A stretch of DNA of 64,000 nucleotides from Pseudomonadota bacterium (GCA_021822385.1 JAKARC010000006.1:1-64000); one strand, 5' to 3'. Positions 30,388-41,514 are shown, numbered from the stretch's first letter. Notes: generated by a model not told the origin, from the sequence alone. Translations and numbers: made by a program.

Positions 30388-31011
30388 ATGTCCGACCTCA
30401 CACCCCGTCAACTCCAGGTTCTGCGCCTCATCCAGCGCTTCATCACCCACGAGGGCATGCCACCTACACGAGCCGAAATTGCCCGTGAGCTCGGCTTTCG
30501 CTCGCCCAATGCGGCCGAGGACCATCTGCGCGCCCTGGCCCGCAAGGGGGTCATCGCACTGGTGCCGGGCGCTTCGCGCGGCATCCAGCTCAAGGACACG
30601 ATTCGCGAGCAGATCGGCTTGCCGCTGATCGGGCGGGTGGCCGCCGGGCGTCCGATCTTCTCCGAAGAGAATATCGAGGCGCGCCTCGACATCGATCCGG
30701 GACTGTTCCAACCTAAGCCGCATTACCTGCTCAAAGTCACCGGCATGAGCATGCAGGGGGCGGGGATCCTCGATGGGGACCTGGTCGCGGTGCACCGCAC
30801 CGCGGATGTGCGTAGCCGGCAGATCGTCGTGGCACGCCTCGAGAACGAGGTGACGGTGAAGCGGTACCGTCAAGAAGGATCGATCGTCTGGCTGTTGCCG
30901 GAGAACAGCGATTTCGAGCCCATCCGGGTCGATTTGAAGGATCAATCGCTGCTTATCGAGGGCATCGTGGTCGGAGTGCTGCGACGCGGCAAGTCGCAGG
31001 GGTTGATGTAA
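30388..31011 (+). CDS. lexA: SOS repressor LexA
   Basis: [71 protein letters not shown] catalytic Ser region; [13 protein letters not shown] catalytic Lys region. Confidence 0.96.
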   Translation: MSDLTPRQLQVLRLIQRFITHEGMPPTRAEIARELGFRSPNAAEDHLRALARKGVIALVPGASRGIQLKDTIREQIGLPLIGRVAAGRPIFSEENIEARLDIDPGLFQPKPHYLLKVTGMSMQGAGILDGDLVAVHRTADVRSRQIVVARLENEVTVKRYRQEGSIVWLLPENSDFEPIRVDLKDQSLLIEGIVVGVLRRGKSQGLM

Positions 31012-31034
31012 GTTCATGCGCGGAAGTCATCCGC

Positions 31035-31730
31035 ATGCCGATCAATCTGCCGGGCGAAGGCGCGCCGCCGACGAGACTGCGGGACGGACGCGAGCGTCGG
31101 CTCGAGGGTCTGCTGACGCATCCTCTGCTCTGGCGCGCCGGCCATGCCGCCCGAGCGCCGGTCTGGCCGAGTGGATTCGCACGCCTTGATGAACGCTTAC
31201 CGGGGGGAGGCTGGCCGCGCAGCGGTCTGATCGAGGTTCTGCCGTCCCGCTTCGGAGTGGGTGAGCTGAAACTGCTGCTGCCGCTGCTGGCCGCGCTCAG
31301 CGCCCGGCCAGCGGCGCGCTGGTGCGCGTGGGTGGCGCCACCGCTGGTGCCCTTCACACCGGCGCTGGCCGCCGCAGGCATCGATCTGGCGCGCGTGTTG
31401 ATCGTGCATGCTCAAGGCCGGCACGGTCTGTGGGCCGTCGAGCAGGCGCTCGGCTCGGGGGACTGCGACAGCGTGCTCGCCTGGACGCGGCACGCGGTGC
31501 CACGTCAGATCCGGCGGCTGCATTTGGCTGCTCAGCGCGGCGGCACCCTCGGGGTGTTGTTTCGGCCGGCGGCTGCGGCCCGTGAGGCATCGGCAGCGAT
31601 GTTGCGCGTGGCTGTCGAACCGATCGAGTTCGGCGTGCGCGTCACCCTGATCAAGAGCCGTGGTGGCGTGCGCGCGCCGCTCGATCTGATGTGGGACGCC
31701 GCGCTCCTGAAGGCCGAGGAGCGGTCGTGA
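31035..31730 (+). CDS. imuA: Translesion synthesis-associated protein ImuA (RecA/SulA-like)
   Basis: PVWPSGFARLDERLPGGGWPRSGLIEVLPSRFGVGELKLLLPLLAAL; between lexA and imuB. Confidence 0.9.
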   Translation: MPINLPGEGAPPTRLRDGRERRLEGLLTHPLLWRAGHAARAPVWPSGFARLDERLPGGGWPRSGLIEVLPSRFGVGELKLLLPLLAALSARPAARWCAWVAPPLVPFTPALAAAGIDLARVLIVHAQGRHGLWAVEQALGSGDCDSVLAWTRHAVPRQIRRLHLAAQRGGTLGVLFRPAAAAREASAAMLRVAVEPIEFGVRVTLIKSRGGVRAPLDLMWDAALLKAEERS

Positions 31731-33280
31731 GCGCGCGAGGAACGCGGTGCGACCGCAACATACCGCCCAGTTCCGGCCTGGGCCGGGTTGTGCAACTGCC
31801 TGGCACGCACGTGCAGGGCCGTTCCGTTCGGCAGCGTCCCTTACCTCCTGCCGCGCAGCCCCGCAGCGTACCGGGAACCGGCGGGTCCACGCACAGCGCA
31901 GGGGAGGCGAGTACATCGCCGGTGGCCCCGCTGTGGGTGGGCGTGCACCTGACCGAGACGGCGCGGCAGCCCATGCCGCAGGCGCTGTGGCGTCTGGCCA
32001 TCCGGGCGCAGCGCTTCACGCCTTGCGTCAGTCTGGAGCCACCCGATGGGCTGTTGCTCGAGGTGTGCGCCAGCCTGCCTCTGTTCGGAGGGGTGCAGGG
32101 GGTGCAGCGCGCCCTGTGGCGCGAGTGCGCGCAGCTGGCGATCAGCGCCCATGTGGCGTTTGCGCCGACGCCCCTGGCAGCACTTGCAGCTGCCCGGTGC
32201 GCCGGTGTGCCAGTGGTGCGGGAGACCTCGCGGCTCATCGGTGCGCTCGCGCCGTTGCCGCTCGCCGCTCTGCGATGGCCCGAGCCACTGCTTGAGCGGC
32301 TCGTCGCGATCGGCGTGCGCACGATTGGTCAGGCGCTGCGTCTGCCCCGCGCCGGGTTCGCGCAGCGTTTCGGTACCGCGGCCCTGGCCGATCTGGATCG
32401 GCTGACGGGGCGAGCGCCCGATCTGCGCGAGTGGTTCTCGTCGCCGGCGCGATTCCGCTGCTGCCGGGAGCTGCCGTATGAATCGGCGAGCCACGCCCAG
32501 CTGACCGCGGCGCTGACACCGCTGCTCGAGGCGCTCGGACGTTTCCTCGCGGCCCGACAGTGCGGGGTGTTGGAGCTGGAGTGCCGTCTGTGGCATCGGC
32601 ATGCCGAGCCTACCCGCTGCGTGCTGCGTCTGGCGAGTCCGTCGGCCGATGCGGCGCGGCTTGCCGAGCTTCTCGGCGAGCGTTTACGCACGCTGACACT
32701 GCCTGAGCCGGTGCGAGTCTGTGAGTTGCGCGCCGGTGAGCCGGTGACGCGGGCCTTGTGTACCGCGCAGTTGTGGGCGAGCGGCGAGCACGGTGGCACG
32801 CCCGAGGGTCCAGGCGCCGGGCTGATCGAGCGGCTGCGTGCCCGGCTGGGTTCCGAGGCGGTGCAGGGTGTGGCGATCGTGTCCGATCCTCGCCCGGAGG
32901 CGGCGTGGCGGATGAGGGCACCGGAGGAACTCCTGGCCAGTACAGGCGCCTGCGGCCTGTCGGCCTGGGGCCCGGCCGCCGGTCGCCCTGGGATGATCCC
33001 GCGGCCAGGCCAGGCCTGGCCGGTCGCGCGCCGCTTCACGGCCCGCCCGTTCTGGCTGTTGTCCATGCCACGACCGCTGCGCGACGGCGAGGGCCTGCCG
33101 CGCTATCGCGGCGCGTTGCGTCTGGTGAGCGAGCCGGAGCGGATCGAGACCGGCTGGTGGGATGACCGCGATGTCGAGCGGGATTACTACGAAGCCGTGG
33201 ATGCGTACGGTCGGCGGCTGTGGCTGTTTCGTGAACGAGCGCCGCCACATCGCTGGTTTCTGCAGGGCGTGTTCGCGTGA
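31727..33280 (+). CDS. imuB: Y-family polymerase-like protein ImuB, apparently with a shortened N-terminal region
   Basis: RFTPCVSLEPPDGLLLEVCASLPLFGGVQ, RLPRAGFAQRFGTAALADLDRLTGRAPD, C-terminal GWWDDRDVERDYYEAVDAYGRRLWLFRERAPPHRWFLQGVFA. Confidence 0.88.
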   Translation: MSARGTRCDRNIPPSSGLGRVVQLPGTHVQGRSVRQRPLPPAAQPRSVPGTGGSTHSAGEASTSPVAPLWVGVHLTETARQPMPQALWRLAIRAQRFTPCVSLEPPDGLLLEVCASLPLFGGVQGVQRALWRECAQLAISAHVAFAPTPLAALAAARCAGVPVVRETSRLIGALAPLPLAALRWPEPLLERLVAIGVRTIGQALRLPRAGFAQRFGTAALADLDRLTGRAPDLREWFSSPARFRCCRELPYESASHAQLTAALTPLLEALGRFLAARQCGVLELECRLWHRHAEPTRCVLRLASPSADAARLAELLGERLRTLTLPEPVRVCELRAGEPVTRALCTAQLWASGEHGGTPEGPGAGLIERLRARLGSEAVQGVAIVSDPRPEAAWRMRAPEELLASTGACGLSAWGPAAGRPGMIPRPGQAWPVARRFTARPFWLLSMPRPLRDGEGLPRYRGALRLVSEPERIETGWWDDRDVERDYYEAVDAYGRRLWLFRERAPPHRWFLQGVFA

Positions 33281-36200
33281 GTGCCGTCGCCGTGCCCGCG
33301 TATGCCGAGCTGCACTGCCTGAGCAACTTCACCTTTCTGCGCGGGGCCTCGCATCCACAGGAACTCATCGCCCGGGCCGCCGAGCTTGGCTACAGCGCCC
33401 TGGCGCTCACCGACGAATGTTCGCTCTCGGGCGTGGTGCGCGCGCATGTGGCCGCCAAGGAGCACGGTGTGCAGTTGATCATCGGCTCAGAGCTGAGGCT
33501 CGAGTGCGGCCTCGCCGTGGTGGTGCTCGCAACCGATCGGCATGGCTACGGCCGCCTGTGCCGGTTGATCACCCGTGGCCGCCGTGCCGCAGGCAAAGGC
33601 GGTTATCGGTTGACACGGCAGGATCTGACCGACACGCTCGCGCACTGTCTGCTCCTGTGGCTGCCCGGGGAGGTGCCGCAGGCGCAGGAAGCGTATTGGC
33701 TGGCCGAGCATTTTCCCGGTGCGGTATGGATCGCCGTGGAACTGCAGCGCGGTGGCACCGACCGTGCGCGGCTCGAGGCGCTGGCGCGCATCGGGCGACA
33801 GACCGGACTTGCGCAGGTGGCGAGCGGCGATGTGCACATGCATGTGCGCGCGCGGCGCAAGCTCCAGGATGCGCTGACGGCCATCCGGCTGAACACGCCC
33901 ATCGCCGCGCTCGCCGGGACCCTGTACCCCAATGGTGAGCGCCATCTGCGCGAACGCGGTCGTCTCGCCAAGCTCTATCCTGCGCCACTGCTCGAGGCGA
34001 CAGTGCGGATCGCGGCACGCTGCACGTTTTCTCTTGATGAGCTGCGGTACGAGTATCCGAGCGAGCTGGTGCCGCCGGGGCAGACCCCGGCGAGCCATCT
34101 GCGCCAGCTCACCGAAGCCGGTGCGCAGCAGCGCTGGCCGCAAGGCGTGCCGCCGCGTGAGCGCGCCGCGCTCGAGCACGAGCTGCAGGTGATCAGGGCA
34201 CTCGGTTACGAGCCGTATTTTCTCACCGTGCACGATCTGGTTGCCTTTGCACGCAGCCGCGGCATCGTCTGTCAGGGCAGGGGGTCGGCCGCAAATTCGC
34301 GGGTGTGTTATTGCCTCGGCGTGAGCGCGGTCGACCCCGAGCGCGGCGCGGGCTTGTTGTTCGAGCGGTTCATTTCCAAGGAGCGCAACGAGCCGCCCGA
34401 TATTGACATCGATTTCGAGCATGAGCGGCGCGAGGAAGTCATCCAGTACGTCTACGACAAATATGGGCGCGAGCGCGCCGCGCTTGCCGCCACGGTGATT
34501 GTCTATCGGGCGCGCAGCGCGCTGCGCGATCTCGGCAAGGCCCTCGGACTCGAGCCCGACAGGTGCGCGCGGCTCGCCCAGGTGATGCAGGGGTGGGAGG
34601 GGAGCGAGACCTTGCCCGAGCGGCTCGCCGCGGCGGGGTTCGCACCCGCGGAGCCGGTGCTCGCGCGGCTGCTGCCGCTCGCGCAGGCGCTGCTCGCGTT
34701 TCCAGGCTTTCCCCGCCATCTGTCCCAGCATGTCGGTGGTCTGGTGATCGCGGCCGGACGGCTCGATGAGTTGGTGCCGATCGAGAACGCGGCCATGCCC
34801 GAGCGGACCGTCGTGCAGTGGGACAAGGACGATCTGAACACCTTGGGACTGCTCAAGGTGGACGTGCTCGCGCTCGGGATGTTGAGCGCGCTCAGGAAAG
34901 CCTTCGCTCTGGTCAATACTCTGCGCGGTACGCACTGGGCGCTCGGGACGCTGCCGGCGGAGGATCCGCAGGTCTATGCCATGATCTCGAAGGCCGATAC
35001 AGTCGGGGTGTTTCAGATCGAATCACGCGCGCAGATGGCGATGTTGCCGCGGCTGCGGCCGCAGTGCTATTACGATCTGATCATCGAGGTGGCGATCGTG
35101 CGTCCCGGGCCGATTCAAGGTGACATGGTCCATCCCTATCTCAGGCGTCGCCAGGGTCTCGAGCCGGTCAGCTACCCGAACCGGGAAGTCGAGGCGGTGC
35201 TGCAGCGCACACTCGGAGTACCGATCTTCCAGGAGCAGGTGATGCAGCTGGCGATGGTGGCCGCGGGCTTCACCCCCGGGCAGGCCGATCAGCTGCGGCG
35301 CGCGATGGGCGCCTGGAAGCGCAGCGGCGGGATCGAGCACTTGCGCACGCAGCTCCTCGAGGGTATGGCCGCGCGCGGTTATCCACGGGAATTTGCCGAA
35401 CGGATCTACCAGCAGATACGCGGGTTCGGCGATTATGGCTTTCCGTTGGCGCACGCCGCCAGTTTCGCGTTGCTGGTGTACGACTCGGCCTGGCTGAAAT
35501 GTTACGAACCGGCGGCGTTCACCGCAGCGCTGCTCAACAGCCAGCCGATGGGTTTTTATGCCCCCGCGCAACTGGTGCGCGATGCGCGCGAGCATGGCGT
35601 CGAGGTGCGTCCCGTCGACGTATGTGCCAGCGACTGGGATTGCACCCTTGAGCCCCGGGGGAACGGGCAGCCGGCGCTGCGGCTGGGCTTGCGCTTGGTG
35701 AAAGGGCTCTCGCAGACGGGGGTCACACGGCTGCTTGCCGCGCGGACGGAGGCCGGCTTTGCCACTGTGGCAGAACTTACCCGGCGTGCCCGACTCGAGC
35801 GCAGGGATTTGGAGGCATTGGCCGCGGCCGGAGCGTTCGCGGCGCTGAGCGGCAACCGTCACCGGGCGTTCTGGGACGTGGCGGGAACGGACCGGTCGCT
35901 GCCCATCGAGCAGGCGCCGAGCAAACTCGGCGAGGCCGCGCCGTTGCTGTCGGCGCCGACCGAAGGTGAGACTGTCGTGGCCGATTACGCGGCCGTGGGG
36001 CTGACTCTGGGGCCGCATCCGCTGGCGTTGCTGCGACCAACGTTGCGCGCGCGGGGGTTGTGCAGGGCCGCGGACATCGGTCCGCTGGCGGATGGCAGCC
36101 GCGTGCGCATCGCCGGTATCGTTCTGTTGCGGCAACGGCCCGCGGCGGCCGGTGGCGTCACCTTTGTGACCCTGGAGGACGAGAGCGGACAGGTCAATAT

Positions 36201-36378
36201 CATCGTCTGGGAGCGCATCGGCCGCGCCTGCCGCGAGGCGCTCGTGTCCGCACGGCTGCTCGAAGTGCAGGGCCGGCTGCAGCGCCAGGCGGGAGTGACA
36301 CACCTCATTGCCGGGCGGTTGCTCGATCGCACCGCGCTCCTCGGGGCGCTGCGTATACGCGTGCGCGAGTTCCATTGA
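33277..36378 (+). CDS. dnaE2: Error-prone DNA polymerase DnaE2 (ImuC)
   Basis: 1033 aa; PHP domain YAELHCLSNFTFLRGASHPQELIARAAELGY; PPDIDIDFEHERREEVIQYVYDKYGRERAAL; lies in an imu cassette. Confidence 0.95.
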   Translation: MSAVAVPAYAELHCLSNFTFLRGASHPQELIARAAELGYSALALTDECSLSGVVRAHVAAKEHGVQLIIGSELRLECGLAVVVLATDRHGYGRLCRLITRGRRAAGKGGYRLTRQDLTDTLAHCLLLWLPGEVPQAQEAYWLAEHFPGAVWIAVELQRGGTDRARLEALARIGRQTGLAQVASGDVHMHVRARRKLQDALTAIRLNTPIAALAGTLYPNGERHLRERGRLAKLYPAPLLEATVRIAARCTFSLDELRYEYPSELVPPGQTPASHLRQLTEAGAQQRWPQGVPPRERAALEHELQVIRALGYEPYFLTVHDLVAFARSRGIVCQGRGSAANSRVCYCLGVSAVDPERGAGLLFERFISKERNEPPDIDIDFEHERREEVIQYVYDKYGRERAALAATVIVYRARSALRDLGKALGLEPDRCARLAQVMQGWEGSETLPERLAAAGFAPAEPVLARLLPLAQALLAFPGFPRHLSQHVGGLVIAAGRLDELVPIENAAMPERTVVQWDKDDLNTLGLLKVDVLALGMLSALRKAFALVNTLRGTHWALGTLPAEDPQVYAMISKADTVGVFQIESRAQMAMLPRLRPQCYYDLIIEVAIVRPGPIQGDMVHPYLRRRQGLEPVSYPNREVEAVLQRTLGVPIFQEQVMQLAMVAAGFTPGQADQLRRAMGAWKRSGGIEHLRTQLLEGMAARGYPREFAERIYQQIRGFGDYGFPLAHAASFALLVYDSAWLKCYEPAAFTAALLNSQPMGFYAPAQLVRDAREHGVEVRPVDVCASDWDCTLEPRGNGQPALRLGLRLVKGLSQTGVTRLLAARTEAGFATVAELTRRARLERRDLEALAAAGAFAALSGNRHRAFWDVAGTDRSLPIEQAPSKLGEAAPLLSAPTEGETVVADYAAVGLTLGPHPLALLRPTLRARGLCRAADIGPLADGSRVRIAGIVLLRQRPAAAGGVTFVTLEDESGQVNIIVWERIGRACREALVSARLLEVQGRLQRQAGVTHLIAGRLLDRTALLGALRIRVREFH

Positions 36379-36422
36379 GCGGCGGGTCGCGCGCGCGGCA
36401 CGCCCCGGGCCCAACCCATGCA

Positions 36423-36671
36423 CTATTTCTTCCGTCGCCGCGGCCGCTCCGTCCCGTCGATTTCGTAGTCCTCGAAATCGCTGGTGAGTTCGGCGGTGTG
36501 CTTTTCCTCGATCAGACGCTCAAGCCGCCGCCAGGCAGGATCGGCGCTGCGCTGCGGACGATGCTTGGCGATATCGAGGTCCTGAATCACGTGCTCGAGA
36601 TCGACATCATCGTCCTCGGCAACCGGTTCGTCTTCCTCGTCAAAGTCTTCCGATTCTGATTTCTCACTCAT
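36423..36671 (-). CDS. Small acidic PA3496-like hypothetical protein
   Basis: 82 aa; acidic N-terminus and PAWRRLERLIEEKHTAELTSDFEDYEI with a basic C-terminus. Confidence 0.6.
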   Translation of the reverse strand: MSEKSESEDFDEEDEPVAEDDDVDLEHVIQDLDIAKHRPQRSADPAWRRLERLIEEKHTAELTSDFEDYEIDGTERPRRRKK

Positions 36672-36744
36672 GCGGCACGTCGGGTTCCCGCGAGAGAGGG
36701 TGGGAAAAAATTAATGCAAAGGTCCGCCGGACGCAATGTCCCAA

Positions 36745-37959
36745 TCAGTGAATCAGATCATCCAAACGGAAGATGGGCAGGAGCATTGCAAAAACGATGC
36801 CCATGACGAACAGTCCCATCACTACAATCAACATCGGCCCGAGCAGACCGACCATGGCCGCCATGAGTGCATCGAGCTCGCGCTCCTGGCTGGCGGCGGC
36901 CTGATCGAGCATGGCATCGAGCTCCCCGCTCGCCTCCCCGCTCGAGATGAGGTGGATGGTCATCGGCGGGAACAGCTTGCTCACGGCGAGCGAGCGGCCG
37001 ATCGGAGCCCCCTCGCGCACCCGGTCGGCCGCCGCGAGCACGGCATCGCGCATCGGCAGGCTCGTGACGACTTCGCCCGAGATCCGCAGCGCATCGAGCA
37101 CCGGCACCGCGCTCGAGGAGAGGATGCTGAAAGTGCGGGTGAAGCGCGCCGTATTGAAGCCGCGCACCAGCTTGCCGGCGAGCGGCAGGCGCAACAACAC
37201 GCGGTGAAAGCGCCGGCGGGCCTGAGGGTCCCTGAGGCGTCGCCGCCACAGGAACACGGCCACGGCGATCCCGAGCACCAGCCAGATACCCTCGGTGCGC
37301 AGAAAACCGCTGGTGCCGATCAGGATGCGGGTGATGAGCGGCAGCTGCGCCTTATTGGCCTCGAATACGCCCACGACTTTGGGCACCACCCACACCATCA
37401 GGGCCGAGACGATGATGAAGCACATCACCGTGAGCACGATCGGGTAGAGCATCGCGGCGAGGACCTTCTGGTGGATTTCTTCGCGCCGCTCGGTGTAATC
37501 GGCGAGCCGTTCGAGCACCGCATCGAGGTGGCCGGCCTGCTCGCCGGCGCTGACGGTCGCGCGATAGATTTCCGGGAACACGCGCGGGTACTCGTTCAGA
37601 CCCTCGGCCAGGGTATGCCCCTCCATCACCTTGGCGCGTACGCCGAGCAGGATGCTTTGCAGGCGTGGTTTGTCGGTCTGCTGCGAGACGGCGAGAAGTG
37701 ACTCCTCGAGCGGCAGGCCGGCGCGCACCAAGGTGGCGAGCTGGCGCGTGAGCAGCGTCACGTCCGCAGCCGAAACCCGCCGCAGAAACGCGAAGGATTG
37801 CTGGCGGCTCGCCTCGCGCTCGGCCACCTCGCTGACACGCACCGGCAGCAGCTGCTGATCGCGCAGCTGCTGGCGGATGTGCCGCGGCGTGTCGCCCTCC
37901 AGGATGCCCTTGCGCTCCTTGCCGCTGGCATCGAGCGCCGTGTATTCGAAGGCGCCCAC
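36745..37959 (-). CDS. gspF: Type II secretion system inner membrane protein GspF
   Basis: MGAFEYTALDASGKERKGILEGDTPRHIRQQLRDQQLLPVRVSEV; two T2SSF domains; VDAVLERLADYTERREEIHQKVLAAMLYPIVL-type motif. Confidence 0.95.
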   Translation of the reverse strand: MGAFEYTALDASGKERKGILEGDTPRHIRQQLRDQQLLPVRVSEVAEREASRQQSFAFLRRVSAADVTLLTRQLATLVRAGLPLEESLLAVSQQTDKPRLQSILLGVRAKVMEGHTLAEGLNEYPRVFPEIYRATVSAGEQAGHLDAVLERLADYTERREEIHQKVLAAMLYPIVLTVMCFIIVSALMVWVVPKVVGVFEANKAQLPLITRILIGTSGFLRTEGIWLVLGIAVAVFLWRRRLRDPQARRRFHRVLLRLPLAGKLVRGFNTARFTRTFSILSSSAVPVLDALRISGEVVTSLPMRDAVLAAADRVREGAPIGRSLAVSKLFPPMTIHLISSGEASGELDAMLDQAAASQERELDALMAAMVGLLGPMLIVVMGLFVMGIVFAMLLPIFRLDDLIH

Positions 37960-37960
37960 C

Positions 37961-39466
37961 TCAATCCTCCCGCGTCACGCGCAGCACTTCCTCGAGCGTG
38001 GTCTCCCCGCGCAGGATACGCTCCCGGCCGTGATCGCGGATCGAGGGGGTGGTGCGGCGGGCGTGGTGCTCGATTTGCTGTTCGCTTGCGCCGTCATGGA
38101 TCATGGTGCGCAGCGTCTCATCAACGAGGATGAGTTCGTAGATGCCCGAGCGGCCACGGTAGCCGCCCATGGCGTCGGCGCCCGGCCGGTAGAGCGTCGG
38201 GGCGGGATCGCCCGCGGGCAGATGCAGCAGCCGCCGTTCGGCTTCCCCGGCCGTGAAGGGCTGCTTGGTGGCCGGATTGAGTACCCGCACCAGGCGCTGG
38301 GCCAGCACACCGATGAGGCTCGAGGAGAGCAGGAACGGCTCGATACCCATGTCGCGCAGGCGAGTGACGGCGCCGGCGGCGGTATTTGTGTGCAGCGTCG
38401 AGAGCACGAGATGGCCGGTGAGACTTGCCTGGACGGCAATCTGAGCGGTTTCAAGGTCGCGGATTTCCCCGATCATCACCACATCCGGATCCTGACGCAG
38501 GATGGCGCGCAAACCACGTGCGAAGGTCATCTCTACCTTGGTGTTGACCTGAGTCTGGCCGATGCCGTCGATGTAGTACTCGATCGGATCCTCGACCGTC
38601 ATGATATTGCGGGTGTCGTCGTTCAACCGCTCGAGCGCCGCGTACAGGGTCGTGGTCTTGCCCGAGCCGGTCGGCCCCGTCACGAGCAGAATGCCGTGCG
38701 GCTTGTGAATGAGCTCATCGACCCGGCGCTCGGTCTGCGCATCCATCCCGAGGGCATGCAGGTCGAGCCGTCCGGCCTGCTTATCGAGGATGCGCAGCAC
38801 CACCCGCTCGCCGTAACCGGCCGGAATGGTCGAGACGCGCACATCGACGGCGCGGCCGGCAATGCGCAGGCTGATGCGCCCATCCTGCGGCAGGCGCTTC
38901 TCGGCGATATCGAGCTTGGACATGACTTTGACGCGCGAGACGACCAGCGGCGCGACCGCGCGCCGGGACTGCAGCACCTCACGCAGCACTCCATCGACGC
39001 GAAAGCGCACCACCAGACGGTTTTCGAACGGCTCGATGTGGATGTCGGAGGCATTCTCCTTGACCGCCTGGGTGAGCACGGCATTGATCAGGCGGATGAT
39101 GGGTGCATCGTCGTCGCTGTCGAGCAGATCGGCCTGCTCGGGCAGCTCCTGGGCGAGATGCGCTAGATCCTCCGTCCCGTTCAACCCCTCGACGGCCTGC
39201 ATGGCGTCGGAGCCGGCCTCGTACACCTGCTGCAGCAGCTGGTCGAATTCGGCCGCGGTGACGCGGGTGAGCCGGATCGGGCGGCCGAGCACCCGCCGGG
39301 CTTCGGCGAGCCCGAGCGCGGAGGCCTGCTCGCGGCAGACGCACTCGGCGCTCTCGGGCGTGAGGGTCCGCACGAGCACGCCGTGGCGCTTGGCGAACGC
39401 GAAGGGCAGGCGCGGCGCCGCCGCGATGACCTCGGCCTTGGCATCGATGGGTCGCGGTTCGCTCAC
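37961..39466 (-). CDS. gspE: Type II secretion system ATPase GspE
   Basis: [81 protein letters not shown] start at 39466 gives a 4-bp overlap with gspD. Confidence 0.94.
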   Translation of the reverse strand: MSEPRPIDAKAEVIAAAPRLPFAFAKRHGVLVRTLTPESAECVCREQASALGLAEARRVLGRPIRLTRVTAAEFDQLLQQVYEAGSDAMQAVEGLNGTEDLAHLAQELPEQADLLDSDDDAPIIRLINAVLTQAVKENASDIHIEPFENRLVVRFRVDGVLREVLQSRRAVAPLVVSRVKVMSKLDIAEKRLPQDGRISLRIAGRAVDVRVSTIPAGYGERVVLRILDKQAGRLDLHALGMDAQTERRVDELIHKPHGILLVTGPTGSGKTTTLYAALERLNDDTRNIMTVEDPIEYYIDGIGQTQVNTKVEMTFARGLRAILRQDPDVVMIGEIRDLETAQIAVQASLTGHLVLSTLHTNTAAGAVTRLRDMGIEPFLLSSSLIGVLAQRLVRVLNPATKQPFTAGEAERRLLHLPAGDPAPTLYRPGADAMGGYRGRSGIYELILVDETLRTMIHDGASEQQIEHHARRTTPSIRDHGRERILRGETTLEEVLRVTRED

Positions 39467-41514
39467 GGCGTGGGCGGGCTCGCGGTGCTTGCGGCGGCCG
39501 GTTTCCTCGGCGCGCGCGTGGTCTGCGTCATCTTCCGGGCCGGATGGCGGGCGCGGGTCGTGGCGGGCAGCGGCGGTAACTGCGGCAGGGGTTGGCCGGA
39601 GAGCAGCGGCGGCCATTGACTCGGCGGCTGGGCCCGCTCCTGCTCGAGCATGTACCGGTATGTGCCGCTGGTCTGGCTGTTGGCCTCAGCCTGATTGCGC
39701 AGAATCGTCGGTTTGATGAAGATCATGAGATTGGTGCGTGTCGAGCTGTCATTGCGCGCCTTGAACAGCCAGCCGATGATCGGAATGTCCCCGACGTAGG
39801 GTATGCCGGTATTGGCACGGTCCTGCTCGTTCTCGATCAGGCCGCCGAGAACGACGACACCCTTGTTGCGGATCAGCACGTTGGTCGTGATGCTGCGCTT
39901 GAGCGTGGTCGGATTGACCTCGGAGGTGGAGGTGGGCAGTACGCTCGAGCTCTCCACGGCGATTTTCAGCAGCACCGAGTTGCCGGTGGCCGAAATCGTC
40001 GGGGTGACCTTGAGAATGGTGCCGACCGCAATCTGCTGATAGGTCTGAAACGGCGTGACCGAGCCGTTGGTGACCGTGGAGGCACTGGTGTACTGGCCGG
40101 TCACGTACGGCACCTCTTCGACCGACTTCAGCACCGCGGCGTGATTGTCCAGAGTCACCGCCGAGGGTGTCGCCACGATGTTGGTGCCGCTGTTGGAACG
40201 TAGCGCGCGCAACATAGCGGCGAACGACACCCCGCCGGCGCTCACCTCGCCGATGCCGATGGTCGTGCCCTCGAGCAGCGATGTGGTCAGATTCGTGGGG
40301 TTCTGCGCCGCCGCGGCGAGATCGACGATGCTGGTGTTGCCGACCGGAGCGACGAAGCCGCCGAGCGGCAGCTTGTCTACCTGCGAATACGCAGCCCAAT
40401 TGACGCCGAGGTCGTCGGTCTTGTCGACATCCACCTCGGCGATGATGGCTTGCACGAGGACCTGGGGCTGGCGGATATCGAGCTGATGGACGATGTGCAA
40501 GATCGTGCGCATCACTTTCGGGGGGGCAGTGATTACGAGCGCATTGTCCTGCGTGTCGGCCCACACGAGCGCATTCTTTTCGGCAGCGGCCTGCGCGGCG
40601 CCCTTGACACCGCCGCCGGTGGAGATCTCGGCGAGTTCGCGCATCTGTTTCTCGAGCTGCGGGGCGAGGACTTTGGCGCTGGCGTAATGCAGGTACACTA
40701 CGCGCGTGTCGCCGCCGCCGGCGGCGCGTGTGTCGAGCTCCGCCACGAGCGCGCGAATGCGCAGCCGCTCGGCCGGGTCGCCGCTGATCAGCACGCTGTT
40801 GGTACGCGGGTCCGCGACGATCTTGAACGTGCGGCCCATCTGCGTCTGGGCCGCCCCCTGATAGAGCTCATCGATCACCTGCACGACCTGCGTCGCCGAG
40901 GCGTTCCGCAACGGTATGACGTCGACGTCCTGATTGCCGACGCGGTCCATGCGCTCGACGATGCGGATGATGCGGTGCACGTTACTCGCCCGGTCCGAAA
41001 TAATGAGCAGATTCGAGGGCGGATAGGCGGCGAGGTGTCCCCACTCGGGCACCAGCGGGCGCAGGATGGGCACGAGCTCCGCGGCGCTCACGTTCTGCAC
41101 CGGGATGACATCGGTCACGATCTCATCCGAGGTCGCGCTCACTTTTTTCGGCAGGTTGATTCCGGGCATGATGCGCTCATCGGCATTGGGCACGATGTCG
41201 ATGATGTTGTGTCCGGACGGCACCGCGATGTATCCATAGACCGACAGGATCGAGAGGAACGCCTGGTAGAAGGCCTTGGGCGACAACGGGGTTGCCGAGT
41301 ACATCGTCACTTCTGCGTTCACCCGCGGGTCGACGATGATGTCCTTGCCGGTTGCGGCGCTGACCGCCTGGATGATCTGGCGGATGTTGGCGTCCTTGAA
41401 GTTCGGCGTGATGCGCGTTGCCGCCGGCTCGGCCGCGCGGCAGATGAGGGGAATGCCGGCGAGGATGCCGAGCGCGAGTACGCGTAAGCCTCTGATCAAC
41501 GGAAGGCTCCTCAT
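39463..41514 (-). CDS. gspD: Type II secretion system secretin GspD
   Basis: [32 protein letters not shown]0 domain; repeated N-domains; secretin core [35 protein letters not shown]. Confidence 0.96.
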   Translation of the reverse strand: MRSLPLIRGLRVLALGILAGIPLICRAAEPAATRITPNFKDANIRQIIQAVSAATGKDIIVDPRVNAEVTMYSATPLSPKAFYQAFLSILSVYGYIAVPSGHNIIDIVPNADERIMPGINLPKKVSATSDEIVTDVIPVQNVSAAELVPILRPLVPEWGHLAAYPPSNLLIISDRASNVHRIIRIVERMDRVGNQDVDVIPLRNASATQVVQVIDELYQGAAQTQMGRTFKIVADPRTNSVLISGDPAERLRIRALVAELDTRAAGGGDTRVVYLHYASAKVLAPQLEKQMRELAEISTGGGVKGAAQAAAEKNALVWADTQDNALVITAPPKVMRTILHIVHQLDIRQPQVLVQAIIAEVDVDKTDDLGVNWAAYSQVDKLPLGGFVAPVGNTSIVDLAAAAQNPTNLTTSLLEGTTIGIGEVSAGGVSFAAMLRALRSNSGTNIVATPSAVTLDNHAAVLKSVEEVPYVTGQYTSASTVTNGSVTPFQTYQQIAVGTILKVTPTISATGNSVLLKIAVESSSVLPTSTSEVNPTTLKRSITTNVLIRNKGVVVLGGLIENEQDRANTGIPYVGDIPIIGWLFKARNDSSTRTNLMIFIKPTILRNQAEANSQTSGTYRYMLEQERAQPPSQWPPLLSGQPLPQLPPLPATTRARHPARKMTQTTRAPRKPAAASTASPPTP

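Noticed and set aside
33487-36423. Long minus-strand ORFs (33487-34935, 35023-36423)
   Set aside because: Antisense to dnaE2, whose frame is fully supported by polymerase motifs.
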